Assembly: GCA_963840435.1 (NCBI GenBank)
Contig: CAWIYY010000003.1
Location: 248,001 to 312,000, forward strand
Direction of reading: 5' to 3'
Source: Bog-473 sp963840435
Lineage (GTDB): Bacteria > Actinomycetota > Acidimicrobiia > Acidimicrobiales > RAAP-2
DNA: 64,000 nucleotides
Position 1 is the stretch's first letter. Every line of letters begins with the position of its first letter. The notes beneath the pieces were generated by a model. The model searched no databases and was not told the origin of the DNA. It saw only the letters and a list, made by a program, of their open reading frames with translations. Below are positions 52,768-60,287 of the stretch, piece by piece. Both the position numbers and the translations under genes were made by a program.

Positions 52768-53888
52768 GCCCACAGCCGCACACGGACTTTGACCCTGACG
52801 AGCGGGCACCGTGGGAGGGACGTGACGTCATCCCCGTCTCGATTTCTCGCTGGGAGCCGGTCGACCTTGGCCCGGTGCTGCGCGGCGAATGCGTCACGCC
52901 GGCGCCGACCGTCCTCGAGGTCGCCCCGCTTGTCTTCCTCTTCTACGCCGCCCGGATTAGTGCTCTCATCGGTGAGACCGAATCCTGCAAGACCTGGCTC
53001 ATCCTGGTCGCCATCGCTCAGGAGCTGAACGCAGGTCACCACGTGATCCTGGCCGACTTCGAGGACAGGCCCGAGACTGCCGTTGAACGGCTCCGGGCCT
53101 TGGGCGTGGCCACCGAGGCCATCGCCACCCACCTGACCTATTTGAACCCTGGGGGTCGATTCGATGAGCTGGCCGAGGCCGTCATCACCGAGGCAATCGA
53201 ATCTCGAGGACCGGCGAGCCTGGCGGTTATCGACGGCGTCACTGAGGCGATGTCCGACATCGGCCTCGACCCCATGTCGGGCACGGACGTCGCCGCGTAC
53301 TACCAGGGGTCGCCTCGCTGGCTGGCTCGCACGGGTGCGGCCGTCGTCCTAGTCGACCACGTCACGAAGAGCCAGGAAGGTCGAGGCAGGTGGGCAATCG
53401 GGTCCGAGCGCAAGCTGAGTGGACTGGACGGCGCCGCCTACACGCTCGAGTCCCTGCGACCGTTCGGCCGTGGCAAGACCGGCCTGGTCAAGGTAACCGT
53501 CGCCAAAGACCGCTGCGGTCATGTTCGCCAACATGCCGGCGCTGGTGGCGTTATCGCCGTGGCCGAGCTCAAAAGCTGGCCTGACGATGGCGTCACAGTG
53601 ACCTTCGAGGCGCCTGAGTCGTCCGAGGGTGCCACGTTCCGACCGACACACATCATGACGAAGCTGTCCGAGGCCATCATCGAGACGCCAGGACTCAGTA
53701 CTCGCGCCCTCCACGCGTGCGTCACTGGCAAGACGGAGACCAAAACGCTGGCGCTCGAGCTGCTCGTCACCGACGGTTATGCCGAGGCAAGACCAGGTGC
53801 ACGCGGCGCTCGTCTGTATCACTCGCTCAAGCCATTCGGCGTCGACCCTGGAGCATCGGAACCGGAGGACGACAATGTGCCGTTCTAA
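52764..53888 (+). CDS. RepA-like AAA/RecA-fold ATPase (replication helicase type)
   Basis: A 374-residue ATPase similar in layout to RepA/KaiC-like helicases of plasmids, satellites and integrative elements. Walker A is SALIGETESCKTWLILVAIA; the usual Gly before Lys is Cys here. HHVILADFEDRPETAVERL and LAVIDGVTEAMSDIGLDPMS supply Walker B-like acidic residues, and AAVVLVDHVTK the next strand. The C-terminal 90 residues (KLSEAIIETPGLSTRALHAC) look like a winged helix that could bind the origin. It is followed at once by iteron-like repeats. ATG overlaps the preceding stop. Confidence 0.78.
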   Translation: MSPQPHTDFDPDERAPWEGRDVIPVSISRWEPVDLGPVLRGECVTPAPTVLEVAPLVFLFYAARISALIGETESCKTWLILVAIAQELNAGHHVILADFEDRPETAVERLRALGVATEAIATHLTYLNPGGRFDELAEAVITEAIESRGPASLAVIDGVTEAMSDIGLDPMSGTDVAAYYQGSPRWLARTGAAVVLVDHVTKSQEGRGRWAIGSERKLSGLDGAAYTLESLRPFGRGKTGLVKVTVAKDRCGHVRQHAGAGGVIAVAELKSWPDDGVTVTFEAPESSEGATFRPTHIMTKLSEAIIETPGLSTRALHACVTGKTETKTLALELLVTDGYAEARPGARGARLYHSLKPFGVDPGASEPEDDNVPF

Positions 53889-53890
53889 CT

Positions 53891-54047
53891 GTTTCCCGAC
53901 CGTTTCCCACCGTTTCCCCGAAACGCTCGACATCCCCTCATCTGACTGTTTCCCGTTTCCCCCCTTTAGGGGAACGGGACACAGACAGGGTGCCGAGTCG
54001 CGGTGGGTCACATCGACTGCCTCAGTGTGTCCCCTCAATCGGGAAAC
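53891..54047 (+). repeat. Iteron-like GTTTCCC repeats, candidate replication origin
   Basis: GTTTCCC occurs at 53891-53897, 53902-53908, 53912-53918, 53948-53954 and 53955-53961, and inverted as GGGAAAC at 54041-54047. The first three are spaced 10-11 bp, one helical turn. A small hairpin (CCCCT/AGGGG) follows at 53962-53972. The array lies between the RepA-like gene and the next gene, where origins of RepA-type elements are expected. Confidence 0.55.
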
Positions 54048-54053
54048 GCTCCG

Positions 54054-54239
54054 ATGACGGACGATTCCATCCACGAGGCACTGGCGAAGGCCGCTCAGAG
54101 GGGTCGGCGCATCCAAGGCGGGTGTGCGTCGTGTGACGCGTTCCAGACACTCGACGGCGACGACGGTGTGTTCGTTCTCACCGTTCACCACGACGACGAC
54201 TGCCCAGAGTTGCGGGCGATGCGGGCAGGCAGCAACTGA
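54054..54239 (+). CDS. Small protein with Cys pair and His/Asp-rich tail
   Basis: A 61-residue protein (MTDDSIHEALAKAAQRGRRI) with GCASCDAF, then VLTVHHDDDCPELRAM. The three Cys and paired His could bind a metal. The ATG at 54054 is chosen because the open frame further left lies in the repeat region. The stop overlaps the VRR-NUC start (TGATG type). Unknown function. Confidence 0.6.
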   Translation: MTDDSIHEALAKAAQRGRRIQGGCASCDAFQTLDGDDGVFVLTVHHDDDCPELRAMRAGSN

Positions 54240-54607
54240 TGCCCGCGACGACGACCCGGTCGACAATGTCCGAGACCGAGCTCCTCAACGGCATCCTCGC
54301 CATGGCTCAGGTCTTCGGCTGGCGGAGCGCACATTTCCGGCCGGCCAGGACTGAGCACGGCTGGCGTACGGCCGTCTCGGGCGATGGCAAGGGCTTCCCT
54401 GATGTCTTTCTGGTCCGTGCTGACCGGCTGGTCATTGCCGAGCTGAAGAGTGCTCGAGGTGCGCTGAGCGTGGAGCAACGTCTCTGGCTCGACGACCTGG
54501 CCCGGACCAAGGCCGAGGTCTACGAGTGGCGGCCGAACGACTGGACCAGCGGGGCGATTGAGCGCGTGCTGCGCCACGGGCCTGACCAGGAACGGCGGGA
54601 GTCGTGA
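54239..54607 (+). CDS. VRR-NUC domain nuclease
   Basis: A 122-residue PD-(D/E)xK-type nuclease of the VRR-NUC family found in phages and mobile elements. MSETELLNGILAMAQVFGWR starts the domain; GDGKGFPDVFLVRADRLVIAE holds the catalytic Asp and E-x-K (AELKS); a typical LSVEQRLWLDDLARTKAEVY helix follows. It could act in replication or recombination-intermediate processing. Single-domain form, no helicase fused. Confidence 0.87.
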   Translation: MPATTTRSTMSETELLNGILAMAQVFGWRSAHFRPARTEHGWRTAVSGDGKGFPDVFLVRADRLVIAELKSARGALSVEQRLWLDDLARTKAEVYEWRPNDWTSGAIERVLRHGPDQERRES

Positions 54608-54643
54608 GGGGGGGCGGGGTCCGACTTGCTGCGGAAATGACGA

Positions 54644-55018
54644 TTGACCCGCCCGTCAGCATTTCCCCCCCCGAACGAAAATTTAGGCCGGACTTTCGCG
54701 AACGGCTCAACATTCGTCACGGGTCCTCGCGAATCCCTCCCCGGCGCCGGCGAACCGCTCGAGGGCGCGAACGGGGGTACTGGCGCCCAGACCCTCGCCT
54801 GCGAGGGCTGCGGGGACATCTTCGCCCTGACACGCCCCGATAGGCGGTTCTGTTCGCGGGTCTGCCGACTGCGCGCCCGTGACCGCCGGCTCTACGTCCC
54901 ACGCAAGCCCCGCCGCCTCACCTGCCGGACATGCGGCCAGGAGTGGACCCACGCCCGGACCGGACGCCCGCCTCACCGCTGCCCAACCTGTAGCACCAAC
55001 CCGAAAGGAACACCATGA
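54644..55018 (+). CDS. Double zinc-ribbon/HNH-like protein of the element
   Basis: About 124 residues with an uncertain start; TTG at 54644 is the first in frame. The first 45 residues are disordered and Pro/Gly-rich. Then follow two zinc sites: LACEGCGDIFALTRPDRRFC with SRVCRLRARDR, and LTCRTCGQEWTHARTGRPPH with RCPTC. Such proteins are common in actinophages. Nucleic-acid binding is likely, but no catalytic motif is visible. The stop overlaps the next start as ATGA. Confidence 0.65.
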   Translation: MTRPSAFPPPNENLGRTFANGSTFVTGPRESLPGAGEPLEGANGGTGAQTLACEGCGDIFALTRPDRRFCSRVCRLRARDRRLYVPRKPRRLTCRTCGQEWTHARTGRPPHRCPTCSTNPKGTP

Positions 55019-55509
55019 CCGTTCGTCAAGCGGTGAGAAGCCTCGCCGGCAACCCCGCCCTCGCATACCAGGAACCGAGAGTCGTCGACCCTTGGAAGCT
55101 GCTCATCCGCTCGCCCCAAGATGCCGCCCGGGTCGTCGCCGAGAACCCGGTGTTCGTTCACTGCGGGTGGTGCGGCTTTGCCCAGCCGGAAGCGGACGAA
55201 ATCAAGACGCCGCACCGTTGCGAGATCGCCAAGCGCATCGCTGCAGAGAAGCGGGCGCACGCGGCAGTGGGCCGGAGGACGACGCCCCATTTCGGACCCC
55301 GCCACGGCGACCCCTCGCCCTGCCTCGACTGCCAGGGCACGACCTACGCCGGCATCGTCCACGACTGCCAGGGCCCGGCGCCGAGCGATGACAGCGTGTC
55401 CTCGCTCCAGGCCCTCACCGACGCGAACCGCCGCCTCGGTCTCCTCGAGGACCTGAAGAAGCTCGGCATCGCGGATCTCGCCACGGCCGTCGAGGAGACA
55501 ACGCCATGA
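55015..55509 (+). CDS. Element protein with Cys-rich segments, function unknown
   Basis: A 164-residue protein. It contains VFVHCGWCGFAQPEADEIKT with HRCEIAKRI, and further on DPSPCLDCQGTTYAGIVHDC, so two possible zinc knuckles. The C-terminus is helical (LQALTDANRRLGLLEDLKKL). It overlaps both neighbours by 4 bp and is part of the late-side operon. No family recognised. Confidence 0.65.
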   Translation: MTVRQAVRSLAGNPALAYQEPRVVDPWKLLIRSPQDAARVVAENPVFVHCGWCGFAQPEADEIKTPHRCEIAKRIAAEKRAHAAVGRRTTPHFGPRHGDPSPCLDCQGTTYAGIVHDCQGPAPSDDSVSSLQALTDANRRLGLLEDLKKLGIADLATAVEETTP

Positions 55510-55754
55510 GGCCCCGCCGGTTCCTCGATCGCCGCCGCACTGCCAAGGTGGCCCGTTTCGCCGAGATGACCCCGCTGGTGCTTCGGGTGCGTGAGGTAGC
55601 GGTCGTCGCGTTGGGAGCGTCGAACGATGCCGCGGTCATGGGGCATTTGCTGGCCGCCATCGACAGCCTCGACGCGGCGCTGGCAATCCTCGCCCCCGAC
55701 GAGCCGCCGGCCGACATATTCGCCTTTTCGAAGGGAGCGCCAGATGCGCACTGA
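55506..55754 (+). CDS. Small element protein, function unknown
   Basis: An 82-residue protein with a basic start (MRPRRFLDRRRTAKVARFAE) and a helical middle (AAVMGHLLAAIDSLDAALAI). The start overlaps the previous stop (ATGA) and its end overlaps the next gene by 11 bp. Unknown. Confidence 0.55.
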   Translation: MRPRRFLDRRRTAKVARFAEMTPLVLRVREVAVVALGASNDAAVMGHLLAAIDSLDAALAILAPDEPPADIFAFSKGAPDAH

Positions 55755-56217
55755 TTGGCTTGACCTAGCACTCGACCTCGAGCAGATCCGAGCCCGGCGC
55801 CCAATGTCGGCCTCGAGCCGCGCCCTCGAGCTCGAGCTCGCGATCCTCCGCGTCGAAGGCGCGCAGCGCGAGGTCCGTGCGGCGGCTGGCAAAACGGCCG
55901 AGCAGCAGGCGCAGTTTCATCTCAAGATGGCGGCCGGCCACTTGTCCAAGCTGACGAAGCTCCACCCCACCCTGCCGACCTGGAAGCCGCCCAAGGCGAA
56001 GAAAAAGAAGAAGGTCGGTGGCTTCGTACTGCCAACGCACGAGCCCCAGGCCGTCTACCAGCGCAGCCGCAGCGAGTACCGCGGGCGCAGCGAGCGCCGG
56101 TTCGTCGACGAGTTCCGGCCGGGCCAAGAGCACAGGGGCGCGGCGGGCGTCGTCTCGAGGTCCGCGATATCTCTGGCGGTCCAGGGACCCTCGTTACCGT
56201 GGCCGGCGAGCCGGTGA
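55744..56217 (+). CDS. Basic helical element protein, function unknown
   Basis: A 157-residue protein. Residues 1-85 are helical with heptad-like spacing (LDLALDLEQIRARRPM, then LELELAILRVEGAQREVRAA). A Lys run (PPKAKKKKKVGGF) marks the middle. The tail overlaps the prohead-protease-like gene by 19 bp. In the next frame the sequence just before that gene (RRLEVRDISGGPGTLV) looks like the missing N-terminus of a prohead protease, so a frame error at about 56130-56145 may have split or mis-joined these two genes. Confidence 0.6.
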   Translation: MRTDWLDLALDLEQIRARRPMSASSRALELELAILRVEGAQREVRAAAGKTAEQQAQFHLKMAAGHLSKLTKLHPTLPTWKPPKAKKKKKVGGFVLPTHEPQAVYQRSRSEYRGRSERRFVDEFRPGQEHRGAAGVVSRSAISLAVQGPSLPWPASR

Positions 56218-56639
56218 TTTACCGTCAGCCCTACGTCGTGGCCGACCGCCACGGCGAGTTCACCGAGACAATGCTGCCCGGCGTTGCCGCGCATTTGCTG
56301 CACAGCGCCGACTGTCGCTTTCTCGTAAACCATTCTGGTCTTCCTTTGGCGCGATCTAGCGCGGGGACTCTGACGCTGACGGACAGTCCGACCGCCTTGC
56401 GGTTTTCGGCAACCGTGGACACGCGGATGCGCTCAGCGAAGGATCTGGTCATCGCCATAGAGCGCGGGGACGTCTCGCAGATGTCCGTCGGCTTCGTCGT
56501 CGAGCAGGACAACTGGAACAGCGACATGACGAAGCGCGAGGTGAGTCGCTTCTCTTCTCTCGAAGACGTCAGCGCTGTCACCTACCCGGCCAGCCCGTCG
56601 ACGTCCATCGCAGTCGCCAGTGCCGGGGTGCTCGCATGA
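56199..56639 (+). CDS. HK97-type prohead-protease-like protein
   Basis: Protease that would cleave capsid scaffold during head maturation; 146 residues from GTG 56199. Family features are VADRHGEFTETMLPGVAAHL, the catalytic-type His in CRFLVNHSGLPLARSSAGTL, and the Ser block in GDVSQMSVGFVVEQDNWN, then REVSRFSSLEDVSAVTYPAS, the usual C-terminal core strand. The N-terminus is short; about 20 matching residues sit upstream in the same frame without a start codon. No capsid gene follows, which is unusual. Confidence 0.78.
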   Translation: MAGEPVIYRQPYVVADRHGEFTETMLPGVAAHLLHSADCRFLVNHSGLPLARSSAGTLTLTDSPTALRFSATVDTRMRSAKDLVIAIERGDVSQMSVGFVVEQDNWNSDMTKREVSRFSSLEDVSAVTYPASPSTSIAVASAGVLA

Positions 56640-56765
56640 TCGCCCGCCCTGGTCTCGAATGCCCTCGAGGCCGAGCGGCCGTAGCGGCGGGCCCGGATTC
56701 CGCCCCGGGCCCGCCGCATCTAACAGACGAGGCGGCCACGACCTGATCACCCGGAGGTTCGGCTG

Positions 56766-57590
56766 ATGATGCTCCTCATCCGCAGCCGCACCAACTACAT
56801 CGGCGACAGCACCGGACTCGTCACCTCGATTTCCGTCTCGGGCACCACGATCACGTGGAACACCGGCGCGCCCGGCTTCCCCTCCATGGCCGCCCCGTAC
56901 TACGCCGAGATCACCGCCATGATCGGGCCAGGCCCGACCCAGTTCGAGATCATGTATCTCACGGCCTTCACAAGCGGAGCGACCACCGGAACGGTGTTGC
57001 GCGCCCAGGAGGGCACGTCGAACGCGGGCGCCATCACATCGTCGCCGTGGGACCACAGCATGACCACGCTCGATGTCTTCACCTCGGCTCCGGTCACCTT
57101 CACCGCCGTCCCCACCACGGTCGCGTCAGGGTCGAACACCGGCACCATCGCCAACATCGCCTCATGGTCCACGGCGTCCGCGGGCGTGCTCGACACCGTC
57201 GTCAGCGGCAGCACGTTCACCGGATGCACCTACCTTTCCGGCTCGCCTTCGGGCACTGTCTCGACGGGTGGCGTCGTCACTCCCGCCTGGATCCCATCGG
57301 TTAGCGGTAGTCAGCTCTTTGCCGCATTCGTCGTTGGCGGCAGTGGCGGAGGCGGGACTCCGAACGGGACGACCAGTGGTGGTGGTGGTGGTGGTGCCGA
57401 GGTCCTGCCGAACTTCTACCTCGGCAATGTCATGACTCCCCAGGCCATCACCATAGGAACGGGTGGGGCAGCCAACACGGCTGGCAATCCCACGTCCATC
57501 GGCTCACTCGTCACTGCCAACAACGGAGCTACGGGTGCCGCAGGCGGTCCGGGCGGGTCGGGCTTCGCAGAGATCTGGCAGGTCGGCTGA
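56766..57590 (+). CDS. Gly/Ser/Thr-rich virion- or tail-like protein
   Basis: A 274-residue protein poor in charged residues. The first 110 residues (GDSTGLVTSISVSGTTITWN, then TVLRAQEGTSNAGAITSSPW) resemble phage baseplate/tail-fibre starts. The C-terminal 70 residues are a glycine-rich module (GGGGGGAEVLPNFYLGN, then ITIGTGGAANTAGNPTS and GGPGGSGFAEIWQVG) like that of phage adhesins. It has no signal peptide. It follows the protease gene by about 125 bp and could be a structural or adhesin protein. ATG 56766 or 56769. Confidence 0.6.
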   Translation: MMLLIRSRTNYIGDSTGLVTSISVSGTTITWNTGAPGFPSMAAPYYAEITAMIGPGPTQFEIMYLTAFTSGATTGTVLRAQEGTSNAGAITSSPWDHSMTTLDVFTSAPVTFTAVPTTVASGSNTGTIANIASWSTASAGVLDTVVSGSTFTGCTYLSGSPSGTVSTGGVVTPAWIPSVSGSQLFAAFVVGGSGGGGTPNGTTSGGGGGGAEVLPNFYLGNVMTPQAITIGTGGAANTAGNPTSIGSLVTANNGATGAAGGPGGSGFAEIWQVG

Positions 57591-57694
57591 TGTTCGGTTC
57601 CGTGCCCTACGGCGGCGGCCAGATGCCCGCTCCGCCGCCTAACGACGAGGACGAGAAGGACGAGGACGCAACCGACGAGGGTTCGTCCGATTGA
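57590..57694 (+). CDS. Very small acidic protein
   Basis: A 34-residue ORF whose ATG overlaps the previous stop (TGATG). It has a Gly/Pro head (MFGSVPYGGGQMPAPPP) and an acidic tail (NDEDEKDEDATDEGSSD). The tight overlap and strong composition suggest it is translated. Function unknown. Confidence 0.4.
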   Translation: MFGSVPYGGGQMPAPPPNDEDEKDEDATDEGSSD

Positions 57695-58068
57695 CCACGG
57701 ACGCGAATCGACCACGGCGTGACGTCTACATTGCCGACGTTCAACTGAACGCGGGGCAGCCCCTACCGCGGGTCGGGCTGGTAGGGGTCACCCGCACATC
57801 GACACAGACGTGAGTCGTTTCTAACGTCTGTCAGCCCCTGACGAGTGCAGAGGAAGATAGCGGCGCCGGTGCAACGAAATACGTCGGGTTTACGAACGTT
57901 TTACTGAGTGACGGCCGTGACGCGAATCGACCCCGCCACATTGGGGTGAGAGTGGCGAGGCCGAATCGTCGCCAAGTCCAAGGGGAGGGTCTTTGGCTGT
58001 AGCCGTTCTACCATCCGGACGTCGCTGGACCCTACGGATTTGGGATGAAGGCAGTGTGAACACGCGCC
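57695..58068. other. Intergenic region without a convincing gene
   Basis: About 370 bp between the late plus-strand operon and the minus-strand exported-protein gene. Short frames exist on both strands but none has family features or a convincing start. A 14-bp direct repeat, GACGCGAATCGACC, lies at 57700-57713 and 57919-57932. The sequence is less GC-rich than the host flanks. It could hold regulatory RNA or promoters; I see no clear one. Confidence 0.5.
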
Positions 58069-58100
58069 GCGGCCCCTCCGACTCGAAAGCCGAGGGCCGC
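58069..58100 (-). terminator. Hairpin downstream of the exported-protein gene
   Basis: GCGGCCC at 58069-58075 pairs with GGGCCGC at 58094-58100, with a further CTC/GAG pairing inside. It lies about 32 bp after the stop of the minus-strand gene. No T-run. A 15-bp copy of its right arm and flank (CGAGGGCCGCAACGC) recurs at 58846-58860, beyond the other end of the gene. Confidence 0.4.
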
Positions 58101-58131
58101 AACGCAGCAGGTAGTTCTGAGTCGCAGCGGT

Positions 58132-58716
58132 TCAGTCGTAGAGGTTGTACGTCACCGTCCAAGAACCGAGGGTCGCTCCATCCCGCGAGAACACGTAGGT
58201 CTCCACGGTGTGCTTTCCGGCGGCGACGCCCGGCTGGTCACTCGTCCATGTGTCGCCGGCATAGGTTCCGTCGCTCGGTGTCTCCCCCAAGTAGGGAGAT
58301 TGACCCGCACTTTCGTTGTCCAGCGTCCACTCGGCGGCATAAAGATTGGCAGCCGTCAGGTTGCCCCCCAGCTGAACGCTGATCGTGGCCGTGATGGTGC
58401 ATGTCTGACCAGAAGGGCACGTCAGCTTGTTGGCCGGGTCTAGGGCCGTGAAGCCCGCACTAACGGCGCTAGTAGACACGCCCGATTGGATGTACGTCCC
58501 CAGGAGGGTTTCCTTTTTCGCTCCGCTCGAATCCGGATGCACAGCTTGAGTGTTCGTTGTGCCCAGCATGGGTGCGGAAGGCCCATTGTTTGCGCCAGCG
58601 GCGAACACCGCACTTGTCATGCCAGTGGCTCCGAGCGCAACCACAGCCGAAACCGCGATCGTCGAGGCTCCAACCACCGTCCGGAATTGCCAGCTTTTTA
58701 TGTTCATTGCTGTCAC
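58132..58716 (-). CDS. Exported protein of the element, function unknown
   Basis: A 194-residue protein with an N-terminal signal sequence (WQFRTVVGASTIAVSAVVAL) and AVFA-A cleavage area. The mature part is beta-rich, with one Cys pair (CPSGQTC), acidic residues and YNLYD at the end. It may be secreted or released as a small surface protein. ATG at 58716 or 58707. It has its own promoter region and hairpin, so it is a free-standing cargo gene. Confidence 0.7.
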   Translation of the reverse strand: MTAMNIKSWQFRTVVGASTIAVSAVVALGATGMTSAVFAAGANNGPSAPMLGTTNTQAVHPDSSGAKKETLLGTYIQSGVSTSAVSAGFTALDPANKLTCPSGQTCTITATISVQLGGNLTAANLYAAEWTLDNESAGQSPYLGETPSDGTYAGDTWTSDQPGVAAGKHTVETYVFSRDGATLGSWTVTYNLYD

Positions 58717-58902
58717 CTTTCACCGTCCATCGGCTGCGAATCGGCCGCATCCAGAGACTGACGGTAAGGGGCAGGCTTAGATACGTCAAACAACACTGTT
58801 GCTACTGTCCCGTGACGCGCAGCAGCCCCCGAACTCCGAAGAGGACGAGGGCCGCAACGCGTGACTGTGACAGGTCGCCCGAAACTGTAGCGGGCGGGTC
58901 TG

Positions 58903-59241
58903 TCAGGCCGCCTTACGGCTCCTCTTTCGGGCTTCCCAGTTCTGATTGGCAGCAAAGGAAATCAAGTGCGCCATTTCGGCCATCGAAACCGGGTCCTTCC
59001 AGTTGTGACGTGAGACGAAGTATTCAAACTCGTCTGGGTCCCATGTGTCCCACCATTCACCGGCGACCTCTGAAGGCAGATATGTGTTCGGGTCCTCATC
59101 GCTGAGGAAGGTTGTCGCCAACAGAACGGCGTCGATCGAGTACAGGTCTTCGAAGCCCAGAAGCCAGTCGTGCAACTTCGGCGACTTCGATGCCAGGTTG
59201 CAAGAGCATTTCTCCGCGTAGGGGCCGATTTCCATCGTCAC
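58903..59241 (-). CDS. Acidic Trp-rich protein of unknown function
   Basis: A 112-residue protein, second gene of a two-gene minus-strand operon. Notable segments are EKCSCNLASKSPKLHDWLLG, EVAGEWWDTWDPDEFEYFVS and a basic end (NWEARKRSRKAA). GTG at 59241 overlaps the stop of its partner; ATG 59235 is an alternative. No family recognised. It may be cargo of the element. Confidence 0.6.
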   Translation of the reverse strand: MTMEIGPYAEKCSCNLASKSPKLHDWLLGFEDLYSIDAVLLATTFLSDEDPNTYLPSEVAGEWWDTWDPDEFEYFVSRHNWKDPVSMAEMAHLISFAANQNWEARKRSRKAA

Positions 59242-59501
59242 GCCGTCACCTCCACTGCCGGAACGGTGAGCTGGAGGCGTAGGTCGAAGTCGTCAGCGAA
59301 CGCAACCTCGCCAGTAAAAACGAACCCCTTTAGTGCCTCCGCTACGGCTCGGGCGTAGCAATGCCGAGCGACCTCACCGATCATGGTCTCGAACTTGTCG
59401 AGGAGCACGACGCTGCCGGTGGCCTCTCTGAGGACCCGGCAGATCTCGTCGTAGTCCTCCCTGACGGCTCCGAGGTCGGTCCGTTCTTCAGTTGTGGTCA
59501 T
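59238..59501 (-). CDS. Small helical protein of unknown function
   Basis: An 87-residue protein (MTTTEERTDLGAVREDYDEI, ATGSVVLLDKFETMIGEVAR). ATG at 59501 has GGGAG 5 bp upstream and is chosen over the open frame from 59570. It is the first gene of the two-gene operon with 58903-59241 and is divergent from the helix-turn-helix gene, across a region with dyad repeats. Confidence 0.6.
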   Translation of the reverse strand: MTTTEERTDLGAVREDYDEICRVLREATGSVVLLDKFETMIGEVARHCYARAVAEALKGFVFTGEVAFADDFDLRLQLTVPAVEVTA

Positions 59502-59518
59502 GCGGTCTCCCTTCGTCA

Positions 59519-59563
59519 CTTTCCGATTGGAAAGTAGGACCAGCATCGCCCCATAGTTTCCAA
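59519..59563. promoter_or_regulatory. Operator-like TTTCC/GGAAA repeats between divergent genes
   Basis: CTTTCC/GGAAAG dyad at 59519-59534 with 4-nt spacer, and a wider inverted pair TTGGAAA (59527-59533) and TTTCCAA (59557-59563). It lies in the 82-bp gap between the divergent small-protein operon and the helix-turn-helix gene, where a repressor such as the HTH protein could act on both. Function is inferred. Confidence 0.4.
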
Positions 59564-59583
59564 CTGTCAAGTACCCTCAATGC

Positions 59584-59781
59584 GTGCCGCATCATCTGGT
59601 CGGAGCCACCGAGATCGCCAAGATGCTCGGTTGCTCGCGCCAGTGGGTGAACCAGATGGCCCGAGAGGACCCGGACTTTCCAGTGCCTGAGGTCGAGCTG
59701 GCCGCCGGGCGCATTTGGTCCCGCGAGGCGGTCGAGAAGTGGGCGAAGGCAACGGGGCGGGAGGTTCACGAGGCGTTGTGA
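59584..59781 (+). CDS. AlpA/excisionase-type helix-turn-helix protein
   Basis: A 65-residue DNA-binding protein. LVGATEIAKMLGCSRQWVNQ is the helix-turn-helix, followed by the wing (FPVPEVELAAGRIWSREAVE) and a last helix. It could be a second directionality factor or a regulator; the nearby dyads favour a regulator. GTG start at 59584. Its stop overlaps the GTG of the lipoprotein gene. Confidence 0.78.
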   Translation: MPHHLVGATEIAKMLGCSRQWVNQMAREDPDFPVPEVELAAGRIWSREAVEKWAKATGREVHEAL

Positions 59782-60287
59782 ACGTTCGACGATCGGTGAC
59801 GGTCCTCAGCGTGCTGGCTGCAGGTGTATTGCTCGCAGCGTGCTCGAGCGGGCAGAACCCTAAGGCTGTATCCGTGGCGCACCCAGTCAAGCCGAGCAGC
59901 AATCACAAGCGGCAGGTGACCACGACGACAATGACCGTCGTCGCTCCCACATCGGCACCCCAGACGCTTCCCCCGCTTCCGCCTCCGAGCATCGTCACTA
60001 CCACGACGAACCCAGAGATCGCAGTTCTTCAATCCAAGGTATCGGATGAGCAGTCTGTTGTCACCCGCGACACCGCGACTCTTCAAGGGGATCAGAACAA
60101 GCTTGAAAGCGATACGCAATGGTGCAACGATCCGCTGGACGGCGGCGCCACCGGCGAGATCGGGCTCCTTCCGTGTTCGTCGCAGCTGCAGATCGACGAG
60201 GGCAACGTTTCGGCGGATACGCAGGAGCTTTCGAACGCCGAGGCGACCCTTGGGACCGACGAGCAGGAGTTGTCTGCGGCAAGCTAG
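59778..60287 (+). CDS. Lipoprotein of unknown function
   Basis: A 169-residue protein with a lipoprotein signal (VLSVLAAGVLLAAC, lipobox LAAC), a Thr/Pro-rich linker and a helical region (IAVLQSKVSDEQSVVTRDTA, then SADTQELSNAEATLGTDEQE). Two Cys in the mature part may form a disulfide. GTG 59778 overlaps the preceding stop (GTGA); the longer frame from 59715 is a shadow. Surface-anchored product of a mobile element; possible exclusion or phage-receptor masking role is speculation. Confidence 0.72.
   Translation: MNVRRSVTVLSVLAAGVLLAACSSGQNPKAVSVAHPVKPSSNHKRQVTTTTMTVVAPTSAPQTLPPLPPPSIVTTTTNPEIAVLQSKVSDEQSVVTRDTATLQGDQNKLESDTQWCNDPLDGGATGEIGLLPCSSQLQIDEGNVSADTQELSNAEATLGTDEQELSAAS

Noticed and set aside
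57890..58162. Possible minus-strand gene of 90 codons
   Set aside because: Overlaps the end of the exported-protein gene and the hairpin; composition is not protein-like and there is no ribosome site.
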